The position numbers and the translations under genes were made by a program. The notes beneath the pieces were generated by a model. It was not told where the DNA came from and searched no databases. It saw nothing but the letters and a program-made list of their open reading frames with translations. Shown here in pieces: positions 1 to 5,950 of a stretch of 18,238 nucleotides of DNA. This DNA is from Alphaproteobacteria bacterium (lineage in GTDB: Bacteria > Pseudomonadota > Alphaproteobacteria > UBA8366 > Aestuariispiraceae). The number at the start of each line of letters is the position of its first letter. The stretch's first letter is position 1. The stretch lies in the NCBI GenBank assembly GCA_006844765.1, contig SPJV01000056.1, positions 1 through 18,238 on the forward strand, in the 5' to 3' direction.

Positions 1-356
1 AAGATCGTATGATCGACCGGGCCCAAGACATCGATACCGCTTGCTTCCAAGCGCGCCTTTATCTCCGTCTGCTCTTCCAAACTATCGACTTTAAAGGCCA
101 GATGCTGCACCCATCGGGGCGTGTTCCGATCGCGTCCCATCTTTTCCTTCGTTGGCAATTCGAAGAAGGCAAGGATGTTGCCGCCGCCGGCATCCAGGAA
201 AACATGCATATAGGGATCGGGCTCTTTGGTGGACGGCACTTCATCCTCGGCGATTGCAAGAATGAAGTTCATGCCGAGGTATTTGCCATACCACTCCACC
301 GTTTCCTTCGCGTCTTTGCAGCGATAGGCAACGTGATGAACGCCAGCTAATGGCAT
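1..356 (-). CDS. VOC (glyoxalase/dioxygenase-fold) family protein, partial
   Basis: The reading frame starts at ATG 356-354 and runs off the left window edge after about 118 residues, so the C-terminus is missing. It begins MPLAGVHHVAYRCKDAKET and continues through a GMNF strand, a YMHVFLDAGGGNILAFFE segment and a VQHLAFKVDS second half. This is the paired beta-alpha-beta layout of the vicinal-oxygen-chelate fold, with His at residues 7-8 and a metal-ligand-type Glu in the FFE segment. Its ribosome binding site (GAGGAGGG) lies inside the last codons of hppD, and the start is only 3 nt past the hppD stop, so the two are probably translationally coupled. Family membership is well supported. The substrate is unknown: a role next to HPPD in tyrosine catabolism is inference from position, and a lyase or a ring-cleavage dioxygenase is equally possible. 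Confidence 0.8.
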   Translation of the reverse strand, partial: MPLAGVHHVAYRCKDAKETVEWYGKYLGMNFILAIAEDEVPSTKEPDPYMHVFLDAGGGNILAFFELPTKEKMGRDRNTPRWVQHLAFKVDSLEEQTEIKARLEASGIDVLGPVDHTI

Positions 357-359
357 GGA

Positions 360-1448
360 TCAACCCTCCTCGTCACTTGCTTTTAGAACGCCACGTTCAA
401 TTTGGTCACGTTCAATGGATTCGAACAATGCTTTGAAATTTCCTTCGCCAAAGCCATCATCACGCTTGCGCTGAATAAATTCAAAGAAGACCGGCCCCAG
501 TAGCGTTTGAGAGAAGATCTGGAGGAGGAGGCGTGGGTCCCCATCTTCGGTAGATCCATCCAGTAAGATGCCACGGGAACGAAGCTCTTCGACAGGCTCG
601 CCATGGCCTGGCAGGCGCTCGTCCAGCATGTCGTAATACGTATCAGGCGGGGCAGTCATCAACGGCACGCCATTCGATTTCAGTCGATCGAGGCAGCTTA
701 GAAGATCGTCACAAGCAAGCGCGATGTGCTGAATACCCTCGCCATTAAAGGCCATGAGAAATTCTTCGATCTGACCGGTTTGGCCGGAAGCTTCCTCATT
801 CAATGGGATGCGAATCTTGCCATCCGGTGCGGTCATGGCCTTAGACGTCAATCCGGTGTATTCGCCTTTGATGTCGAAGAAACGGATTTCCCGGAAGTTG
901 AAAAGTTTCTCATAGTAATCTGCCCAGAACGCCATGCGTCCGCGATAGACGTTGTGGGTCAGGTGATCCAGCGTGTGAAAGCCACATCCGACAGGCCGCC
1001 TATCGGCACCATCCAGAAAATCGAAATCGATATCATAGATGGCGGACCCATCTTCATACCGGTCAATCAGATAGATCGGCGCGTTACCAATGCCTTTGAT
1101 CGCGGGGAGTTTTAGCTCCATCGGGCCGGTTGGAATGTCGATTGGCTGAGCGCCTCGTTCCAACGCACGATAATAGGCTTTATGCGCGTCGCGCACCCGA
1201 AAGGCTAACCCACAGGGGGAGGGGCCATGCTCCTCTGCGAAGTAGGAAGCGAGGCTGGTCGGTTCACTATTGACGATAAAGTTGATGTCCCCTTGGCGAA
1301 ACAGCTTCACGGCCTTGGAACGATGGTTGGCAATATGGGAGAACCCCATCATCTCGAAGATGGGTTCAAGGACATTCGGCTCAGGGGATGCGAATTCGAC
1401 GAACTCGAACCCGTCCAGGCCCATGGGATTTTCGAACAGATCAGGCAT
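360..1448 (-). CDS. hppD: 4-hydroxyphenylpyruvate dioxygenase
   Basis: This non-haem Fe(II) enzyme converts 4-hydroxyphenylpyruvate to homogentisate, the second step of tyrosine degradation. The protein has 362 residues, the usual length of bacterial HPPD. The three iron ligands are visible at the expected places: His162 (DHLTHNV), His241 (GIQHIAL) and Glu323 (FFEFIQR), one residue off the Pseudomonas numbering. The family C-terminal helix FGEGNFKALFESIERDQ is intact. The start is ATG 1448, with a strong GGAGGAG ribosome binding site about 6 nt upstream. The VOC protein follows 3 nt after the stop. The flavin amine oxidase lies upstream on the same strand, but 243 nt of dyad-containing sequence separates them, so hppD may have its own promoter. 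Confidence 0.96.
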   Translation of the reverse strand: MPDLFENPMGLDGFEFVEFASPEPNVLEPIFEMMGFSHIANHRSKAVKLFRQGDINFIVNSEPTSLASYFAEEHGPSPCGLAFRVRDAHKAYYRALERGAQPIDIPTGPMELKLPAIKGIGNAPIYLIDRYEDGSAIYDIDFDFLDGADRRPVGCGFHTLDHLTHNVYRGRMAFWADYYEKLFNFREIRFFDIKGEYTGLTSKAMTAPDGKIRIPLNEEASGQTGQIEEFLMAFNGEGIQHIALACDDLLSCLDRLKSNGVPLMTAPPDTYYDMLDERLPGHGEPVEELRSRGILLDGSTEDGDPRLLLQIFSQTLLGPVFFEFIQRKRDDGFGEGNFKALFESIERDQIERGVLKASDEEG

Positions 1449-1486
1449 TGGTCACTCCTCCGCCTAAAGAATATTGATGGAATAGG

Positions 1487-1503
1487 CTTGTCAGTCAGAC
1501 AAG
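1487..1503. promoter_or_regulatory. Inverted repeat upstream of hppD
   Basis: A perfect 6-bp dyad with a 5-nt spacer, CTTGTC-N5-GACAAG, lies about 40 nt before the hppD start. The size and spacing suit a dimeric repressor or activator site. The regulator is unknown, and a dyad this short can occur by chance. Confidence 0.3.
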
Positions 1504-1595
1504 ATCCATCGGCGGCGCGCAGGGGCGGCCGCGAGTACTGTTCGAAAGGCATTGGGCGATGCAGAGATGCATGAAGTCCTCAATTTGCCCGGCAT

Positions 1596-1644
1596 GTTTT
1601 GTCGGGTTGCAAAACGTATAGACCGGTTTCGCGCCGCGGTCTAT
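1596..1644. terminator. Two adjacent hairpins downstream of the amine oxidase gene
   Basis: Read on the minus strand, transcripts leaving the amine oxidase gene (stop at 1692) meet an 8-bp perfect stem at 1618-1625/1637-1644 (ATAGACCG with CGGTCTAT, 11-nt loop). A 6-bp stem follows at 1596-1601/1610-1615 (GTTTTG with CAAAAC). A short T-run follows the first stem (ACGTTTTG). The pair could be a weak intrinsic terminator separating the amine oxidase from hppD, or regulatory dyads for hppD. The U-tract is poor, so confidence is low. Confidence 0.35.
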
Positions 1645-1691
1645 GGCGCGTTTCGGTGCCGAGAAGATGGCGCAGGCTATTGCGGGGAGGA

Positions 1692-3065
1692 TTATTCTGC
1701 CTCTTCAGCAAGCAACTCGGCGGCCTGTATCCCCGTCATATAGGCCCCATGCGTTGTTGCTGAAAAGTCGAATATTGTGTGCTCACCACAAAGGAATAGC
1801 CGATCCTCTATCGGGTCCGCCAAATCATTGGCAGTGGATTTCCGTGATCCCGCCGTTGGATAGGAATATGCCCCAAAACTATAGGGATCCGTCGCCCAAT
1901 GAGTTGCCAAGACCTGCGTAGGAGTTCCGACGTCATCTTCCCAAACGTTCCGCAGCACTTCCAAGGCGTCTTCCGTCATTTCTTCATCGGTCATCTTATC
2001 GGCTATCGGCGAATAGGCGCCGACGGAGAGGCCAAGCAGGATATTCTCATCTGAGAAGGTTCGGTAGTTGAGCCAGTAATTCCAACGGCCCTTGGGCTCC
2101 GTCATGATGCCGAAATATTGTGTTTCGATATCCCAGAACGGCTCCTCAAATTTCAACGCGAGTTTCGTGACGCTTCCGAAACCAAGCTTGTCGATATTAT
2201 CCTGATGGTCATCGGGAAGCGGTGGGTCAAAGGCAATGGATCCGGCCTTTAGAACGCCTAGCGGGACTGAGCAGATGCAGTAATCCCCTTCAATCGCTCC
2301 CTGGGCCGTGCTGACGGTAACACCGTCATCGCCATATTGAATAGCGGATACAGGGCTTGATAACCGAATATCCAAACCGTCTGCCAGCGGCTTCAAGATC
2401 TCGTCATAGCCGGTTGTGACGACAACATCGGGCAGATCGAAAACGTCATCATCATCATGCAGGACTGCAGAGACATCCTCTATCGGCGCGCCTTTGGAAA
2501 ACTCGGTATAGGCGGACAGGGCCCAATAGACGCCGGGGTCACTCAAGGCGCTGGGGCGAAGGTCCTTCAACGCCCGGGCCAGGCTGCGCCGGTCATTCAG
2601 TTCCAACTCGGAATCAATGTGGGTTAGGGCACTTTCCCAATCGTCGTTGATATCTTCCAGATCCTCTTCGGAAATCTCTTCACCATCCAGATCGAAGACA
2701 ACCAGATTGTCATCCTCGGTAACGACATATTCCGAACCGACCGCATCGGCGAGTTGCTTGGATGGATTCTCTTGGGAGGGGCCGTGGATCCAGCCGGCAC
2801 CAACCTCGAAGGGAGGGCCCATGGACCAATCCGTATAAAGACGCCCGCCGATCCGATCACGCGCTTCGACAACGATTACTGTCGCCCCTTGTTTCTTGAG
2901 AGAGTTTGCGGCAGCCAGACCTGACAGACCGGCCCCAACGATAACGACCGTTGTCCCCTCCAGCGCGGCTGCTCTGGCGCGCCCCAATGGTGTCGCTATG
3001 AATGCGCCCGACGCCATCAAAGCTGCTTTCATAAACCAACGTCGCGAAAACCGTGGAGCGTTCAT
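1692..3065 (-). CDS. Tat-exported flavin monoamine/polyamine oxidase
   Basis: A 457-residue FAD-dependent amine oxidase of the polyamine oxidase/LSD1-like family, which oxidises amines with release of hydrogen peroxide. The N-terminus carries a twin-arginine signal (SRRWFMK, residues 7-13), a hydrophobic stretch and a likely ARAAA cleavage site near residue 33, so it should be exported folded with its flavin. The dinucleotide-binding motif VIVGAGLSG is at 41-49, GAGWIHG at 89-95, the flavin-proximal Lys at 301 (SVTKLALKF), and the C-terminal FAD motif CGEHTIFDFSATTHGAYMTG near 426-445. I chose ATG 3065 because it puts the Tat motif at the N-terminus and has an AAAGGA ribosome binding site; an in-frame start 37 codons upstream would bury the signal. 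Transcription is divergent from guaA. The substrate (polyamine, tyramine or other) cannot be told from sequence. Confidence 0.9.
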   Translation of the reverse strand: MNAPRFSRRWFMKAALMASGAFIATPLGRARAAALEGTTVVIVGAGLSGLAAANSLKKQGATVIVVEARDRIGGRLYTDWSMGPPFEVGAGWIHGPSQENPSKQLADAVGSEYVVTEDDNLVVFDLDGEEISEEDLEDINDDWESALTHIDSELELNDRRSLARALKDLRPSALSDPGVYWALSAYTEFSKGAPIEDVSAVLHDDDDVFDLPDVVVTTGYDEILKPLADGLDIRLSSPVSAIQYGDDGVTVSTAQGAIEGDYCICSVPLGVLKAGSIAFDPPLPDDHQDNIDKLGFGSVTKLALKFEEPFWDIETQYFGIMTEPKGRWNYWLNYRTFSDENILLGLSVGAYSPIADKMTDEEMTEDALEVLRNVWEDDVGTPTQVLATHWATDPYSFGAYSYPTAGSRKSTANDLADPIEDRLFLCGEHTIFDFSATTHGAYMTGIQAAELLAEEAE

Positions 3066-3237
3066 TAGTGATCCTTTCTGCAAGCCGGTTGACCAGCTTA
3101 TCTTTGCACATTGGAACGCTAACACAGATTGGGAGCGGGCGAAACGAGCCGATTGCGTGCATGAAGATTTGCTCATTCGCGTGAATTCGGGTAGGTGTCC
3201 GCATCATCTTTCCGCGCCCTTAAAGTCAGGGACAGAC
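3066..3237. promoter_or_regulatory. Divergent promoter region, amine oxidase and guaA
   Basis: This 172-nt gap separates the divergent amine oxidase and guaA starts and must hold both promoters. A TTGACC hexamer occurs near 3085-3090 on the plus strand, but no convincing -10 follows at normal spacing. Ribosome binding sites are visible at both edges: AAAGGA for the oxidase and CAGGGA at 3227-3232 for guaA. I see no riboswitch or strong dyad. Confidence 0.4.
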
Positions 3238-4791
3238 ATGCCGGACAAAATTCTGATTATCGACTTCGGATCCCAGGTAACGCAGCTGATTGCGCGCCGG
3301 GTCCGGGAAGCTGGGGTGTATTGCGAAATACATCCCTTCAACGCCGTTACCTCTGAAACGATCCAGAAGTTCCGACCGAAAGGCGTTATCCTTTCTGGCG
3401 GGCCGGCTTCGGTCACGCATGAGGATACGCCACGGGCGCCGGATGGCTTGTTCGCCATGGGATTGCCGGTGCTCGGGATATGTTATGGCCAGCAGACGCT
3501 GTGTCATCAGCTGGGCGGCGAGGTGGTTAACTCAGATCATCACGAATTCGGAAAGGCCGAGCTGGAGATTGTCGAAGACTGCGATCTCTTCAGTGGCATC
3601 TGGGCGCCGGGCGACACGCCACAGGTTTGGATGAGCCATGGCGATCGCGTGAATGCCATTCCAGAAGGCTGTCGGGTTGTGGCCCGCAGTGAGGGCGCGC
3701 CCTTCGCGATCTTCGCGGATGATGATCGGCGCTTCTATGGCGTCATGTTCCATCCGGAAGTGGTTCATACGCTGGATGGTGCGAAACTGCTGGGCAATTT
3801 CGTGCGCCATGTCTGTTACTGCAAGGGCGACTGGACCATGGCCGCTTTTAAGGATCAGGCGATCCAGGCGATCCGGGAACAGGTCGGTGAAGATGGCCGC
3901 GTGATCTGTGGCTTGTCCGGCGGCGTGGATAGCTCTGTCGCTGCGGTTCTGATTCACGAAGCGATTGGCGATCGTCTGCAATGTATTCTGGTCGATCACG
4001 GCCTGATGCGGCAGGGGGAGGCTGATCAGGTGGTGGAGCTTTTCCGCAACCACTACAACATCCCATTGGTGCATCGCGATGCCTCTGAATTGTTCCTCGG
4101 CGCGTTGGAAGGCGTGGATGATCCGGAGCGTAAGCGCAAGATCATTGGTGGCTTGTTCATCGATGTCTTTGAGGAAGAAGCCTATAAGTCCGGCGGTGCG
4201 GATTATCTGGCCCAAGGCACGCTCTATCCAGATGTGATTGAAAGTGTGTCCTTTGCCGGTGGCCCTTCGGTCACGATCAAGTCGCATCATAATGTCGGCG
4301 GCCTGCCTGAGCGGATGGATATGCAACTGGTCGAACCGTTGCGGGAGTTGTTCAAGGATGAAGTCCGTGCGCTGGGGCTGGAGCTTGGTCTGCCGGAAAG
4401 CATGATCGGCCGCCATCCATTCCCCGGACCCGGCCTGGCGATCCGTATTCCGGGCGGTGTTTCAGCGGATAAATGCGATATTCTGCGCAAGGCGGATGCG
4501 ATCTATTTGGATGAGATCCGCAATGCTGGTCTGTATGACGAAATCTGGCAGGCCTTCGCCGTGCTGCTGCCGGTGAAGACGGTTGGCGTGATGGGGGATG
4601 CCCGGACCTATGATTTTGTCTGCGCCCTACGCGCTGTGACGTCGACCGACGGCATGACGGCGGAGAGTTATCCCTACGAACACGCTTTCCTTGCCCGTTG
4701 CGCGACACGCATCATCAACGAAGTGCGCGGCATCAACCGGGTTGTCTATGACGTCACGTCGAAACCGCCCGGCACGATTGAGTGGGAATAG
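3238..4791 (+). CDS. guaA: GMP synthase (glutamine-hydrolysing)
   Basis: This cytoplasmic enzyme aminates XMP to GMP using glutamine and ATP, the last step of de novo GMP synthesis. The protein has 517 residues, the standard length. The N-terminal class I amidotransferase domain has Cys82 (LGICYGQQ), His172 and Glu174 (MFHPEVVH). The ATP pyrophosphatase domain has the P-loop SGGVDSS at 227-233. The C-terminal dimerisation domain ends in the conserved PPGTIEWE. The start is ATG 3238 (MPDKILIIDFGSQ, typical), with CAGGGA five nt upstream; an in-frame upstream extension has no family similarity. The 3' end is repeated 583 nt downstream, marking it as the target of an integrated element, but the reading frame here is intact. 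Confidence 0.98.
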   Translation: MPDKILIIDFGSQVTQLIARRVREAGVYCEIHPFNAVTSETIQKFRPKGVILSGGPASVTHEDTPRAPDGLFAMGLPVLGICYGQQTLCHQLGGEVVNSDHHEFGKAELEIVEDCDLFSGIWAPGDTPQVWMSHGDRVNAIPEGCRVVARSEGAPFAIFADDDRRFYGVMFHPEVVHTLDGAKLLGNFVRHVCYCKGDWTMAAFKDQAIQAIREQVGEDGRVICGLSGGVDSSVAAVLIHEAIGDRLQCILVDHGLMRQGEADQVVELFRNHYNIPLVHRDASELFLGALEGVDDPERKRKIIGGLFIDVFEEEAYKSGGADYLAQGTLYPDVIESVSFAGGPSVTIKSHHNVGGLPERMDMQLVEPLRELFKDEVRALGLELGLPESMIGRHPFPGPGLAIRIPGGVSADKCDILRKADAIYLDEIRNAGLYDEIWQAFAVLLPVKTVGVMGDARTYDFVCALRAVTSTDGMTAESYPYEHAFLARCATRIINEVRGINRVVYDVTSKPPGTIEWE

Positions 4792-4793
4792 TT
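4771..4793 (+). repeat. Left attachment repeat (attL-like) at guaA 3' end
   Basis: The last seven codons of guaA including the stop, plus TT, match 5354-5376 at 19 of 23 positions. The uninterrupted core is ATTGA-R-TGGGAATAGTT with a single G/A difference. The 3' end of guaA is a known recurrent integration site for genomic islands, and a repeated guaA tail is the expected footprint. Confidence 0.75.
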
Positions 4794-4808
4794 GGCGGCC
4801 GCTAACTA
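4789..4808. repeat. 20-bp near-perfect palindrome over the guaA stop codon
   Basis: TAGTTGGCGGCCGCTAACTA reads almost identically on both strands, with one G/T mismatch in each arm. It starts at the guaA stop codon and crosses the edge of the att core. The second guaA-tail copy at 5354 is followed by a T-run instead, so the palindrome forms only at the left junction. It could be a stem ending guaA transcription (though no U-run follows) or a recombinase-related structure. Confidence 0.5.
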
Positions 4809-4831
4809 CTTGATTTAATTGAAAACCTGAA

Positions 4832-4869
4832 TTGCACAGCTGTTGCACACGCAGCAAACTATTGCACAC
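4832..4869 (+). repeat. Left TTGCACA direct-repeat array inside the element
   Basis: Three TTGCACA copies start at 4832, 4843 and 4862. The first two are 11 nt apart, about one helical turn; the last two each lead into a GCAGCAAA segment. The block 4832-4850 matches 5297-5315 near the other end at 17 of 19 positions in the same orientation. Paired direct repeats inside both ends suit integrase or accessory-protein binding sites; a replication iteron role is an alternative. Confidence 0.55.
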
Positions 4870-4933
4870 AGCAGCAAATTAAAGAAGAAAAAAGAGCAGC
4901 GAAAAGCAAACAAAAGAAGAAGGGTTAACGGTG

Positions 4934-5173
4934 ATGATTGAAGGTATTTTGGCTGACAATTTATTTGATTTTATATTGGGTGGTTTAACTGGTTGGCTAC
5001 TAGCGAGTGGTGGAAGCAAAAAACGGACAGGCGGTATAGTGGTGATTGTATTCTACGCTATGAGCACTATTGGCGTACAATTGGACGCTGAATATGTGAC
5101 GGTTGGAGCTGCGGTACACGTAATTGCGTATTTGTTGGGTGGCGCATTGGCATTTGGAATAACTAAACGGTAG
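4934..5173 (+). CDS. Small three-helix membrane protein carried by the element
   Basis: A 79-residue ORF, ATG 4934, preceded by a purine-rich GAAGAAGGG ribosome binding site about 10 nt upstream; GTG 4931 directly before is a less likely start. Three hydrophobic segments are visible: about 5-24 (ending GWLLA), 33-50 (GGIVVIVFYAMSTIGVQL) and 55-76 (ending LGGALAFGI). A short basic SGGSKKR turn sits between the first two, and the protein ends TKR. I do not recognise the family. Size and topology resemble holins, small immunity or toxin membrane proteins and many phage-island cargo proteins, but no motif decides. Codons lean to AT-rich choices (TTA, TTT, ATA), unlike guaA, in line with foreign origin. 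It is the only ORF in the element. Confidence 0.6.
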   Translation: MIEGILADNLFDFILGGLTGWLLASGGSKKRTGGIVVIVFYAMSTIGVQLDAEYVTVGAAVHVIAYLLGGALAFGITKR

Positions 5174-5296
5174 AAGAACAAAAAGGCGAGTGCGAGTGAG
5201 TAAAGCGGTTACAAGCTGTGTAGGTGAAACATACTTAACTTGTTGATATACAATAGAAACACAGCGTTTGAATTAAACGAATTTGAACACTAATGG

Positions 5297-5315
5297 TTAC
5301 ACAGCTGTTACACAC
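5297..5315 (+). repeat. Right TTACACA direct-repeat pair inside the element
   Basis: Two TTACACA copies at 5297 and 5308, again 11 nt apart with the same CAGCTG linker. The block TTACACAGCTGTTACACAC differs from the left-end block only by A for G at two positions. It lies about 40 nt from the right guaA-tail copy, close to the distance of the left array from the left copy. Confidence 0.55.
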
Positions 5316-5353
5316 AAAAAAATAATACAATAAAAACAAATAATTATAGCGTT

Positions 5354-5376
5354 GGTGCTATTGAATGGGAATAGTT
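5354..5376 (+). repeat. Right attachment repeat (attR-like), duplicated guaA tail
   Basis: This copy would encode GAIEWE-stop, against GTIEWE-stop in the real guaA. Differences fall at 5356, 5357, 5359 and 5365, mostly at codon third positions, as expected for a guaA tail from a related genome and not a recent local duplication. Nothing upstream of it resembles GuaA, so it is only an end fragment. A T-run and CGCGACTTTTT follow. Confidence 0.75.
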
Positions 5377-5588
5377 TTTTCGCGACTTTTTAATAGAAGC
5401 AGCTTTGTTGCTGGTTGGTGTCTTATAGCATTGTGAACGAGACGTGCCTCGGCGGTTGATCAGTGGGCGCGCTATCATTTTATTTCTTGCCGTTTGTGTC
5501 ATTGATTCAAACGCTGGCATCAGAGCAGGGTCGGGGAAGGAACAACGGTGATGTTCCGCCTGCCAAAATCCTGAAATTGATCCGGCAG

Positions 5589-5609
5589 AAAAGGACGGGT
5601 TGTTCTTTT
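5589..5609 (-). terminator. Possible weak terminator after tRNA-Gln
   Basis: AAAAGGA and TTCTTTT form a 7-bp stem (one G-U pair) around a 7-nt loop, about 45 nt past the tRNA 3' end as transcribed on the minus strand. The stem is AT-rich and the U-tract is part of the stem, so it is a weak candidate. Confidence 0.25.
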
Positions 5610-5652
5610 AAGGGTAGGTGACTGATACAGGTGTGTGGCTGTTACGGCCATG

Positions 5653-5727
5653 TGGCTGGGAAGCAGGGATTCGAACCCCAATTGCCCGGACCAGAACCGG
5701 GAGTAATAACCGTTATACGACTTCCCA
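5653..5727 (-). tRNA. tRNA-Gln (anticodon CUG)
   Basis: The minus strand folds as a 75-nt tRNA with encoded CCA. The acceptor stem is TGGGAAG/CTTCCCA, with discriminator G as usual for tRNA-Gln. The anticodon stem CCCGG/CCGGG encloses the loop TTCTGGT, giving anticodon CTG (codon CAG). The T-arm GGGG-TTCGAAT-CCCT includes one G-U pair, and the D-arm contains AACGGTTA. The CCA is at 5655-5653. It lies between the guaA element and ppx, transcribed opposite to both. Confidence 0.95.
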
Positions 5728-5764
5728 ACAGTCGTGACCGCCGGAATGTGTCGGCGGGGCGGTG

Positions 5765-5792
5765 TTTAGTCCAATCCAGCGGGGGCCGTCAA
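5765..5792 (-). promoter_or_regulatory. Candidate promoter for tRNA-Gln
   Basis: On the minus strand, CTTGACG (the CTTGAC form often seen in alphaproteobacterial housekeeping promoters) at 5793-5787 is followed after 16 nt by ACTAAA at 5770-5765. Transcription would start roughly 30 nt before the mature tRNA. The -35 is good and the -10 is weak. Confidence 0.45.
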
Positions 5793-5865
5793 GCCGGCAA
5801 ACGTCCGTTCGTTTCGTCGAGATGCGGCCTCTTCGCTTAGGGGGTGCAATCCCAGTCGGGACTGC

Positions 5866-5871
5866 TACACT
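5866..5871 (+). promoter_or_regulatory. Candidate extended -10 for ppx-rlmE
   Basis: TGCTACACT has the TGn extension followed by a TACACT -10 hexamer, about 80 nt before the ppx start. The -35 region (GTGCAA) is poor. A CAGTC-GG-GACTG dyad at 5853-5864 fills the spacer and could be an operator. Confidence 0.35.
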
Positions 5872-5950
5872 AATATGAAGAACTGAAAACAAACGGATAT
5901 GCCCTGGCCTCGGCTAGGCTGCCGGAGAACGGGGATGATTGGGCGTTTCA

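Larger units (their letters stand above)
4777..5376 (+). mobile_element. Minimal guaA-targeted integrative element, or remnant
   Basis: The DNA between the guaA stop and a second copy of the guaA tail is unlike its neighbours. Counted lines give 21/60 GC at 4861-4920 and 15/60 at 5281-5340, against 37/60 in guaA at 4681-4740. Direct repeats flank it (4771-4793 and 5354-5376), with period 583 nt. Just inside both ends are matching arrays of TTRCACA motifs, resembling integrase arm-type sites. The only coding sequence is a 79-codon ORF. There is no integrase, relaxase or transposase. It could be a non-autonomous element moved in trans, or a larger island that lost its middle. The exact crossover point within the core cannot be fixed from one copy. 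Confidence 0.65.
5174..5652. other. Gene-free stretch: element right end and host sequence before the tRNA
   Basis: From 5174 to about 5353 this is AT-rich element DNA with an inverted relative of the arm motif at 5207-5222 (GGTTACAAGCTGTGTA), a small dyad at 5265-5279 (CGTTT-N5-AAACG) and the right repeat array. From 5377 onward GC recovers and the sequence looks like host intergenic DNA. It contains a GGAACA-N7-TGTTCC dyad at 5539-5557. No convincing gene is present on either strand. Confidence 0.5.

Noticed and set aside
2896..3237. Upstream extension of the guaA frame
   Set aside because: It runs antisense through the amine oxidase N-terminus and has no GuaA similarity; MPDKILIIDFGSQ at 3238 is the family start.
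3532..4416. 294-codon minus-strand ORF inside guaA
   Set aside because: It is fully antisense to an intact guaA, has the His/Arg/Gln-rich composition of a shadow frame and no family motif.
5634..5658. 8-bp direct repeat TGTGGCTG at the tRNA-Gln 3' end, possible tRNA att site
   Set aside because: Two copies only 17 nt apart and just 8 bp long; too short and too close to mark an integrated element.
5631..5840. 69-codon plus-strand ORF MCGCYGHVAGKQGFEPQ
   Set aside because: It lies across the antisense of tRNA-Gln; the reading frame is an accident of the tRNA sequence.
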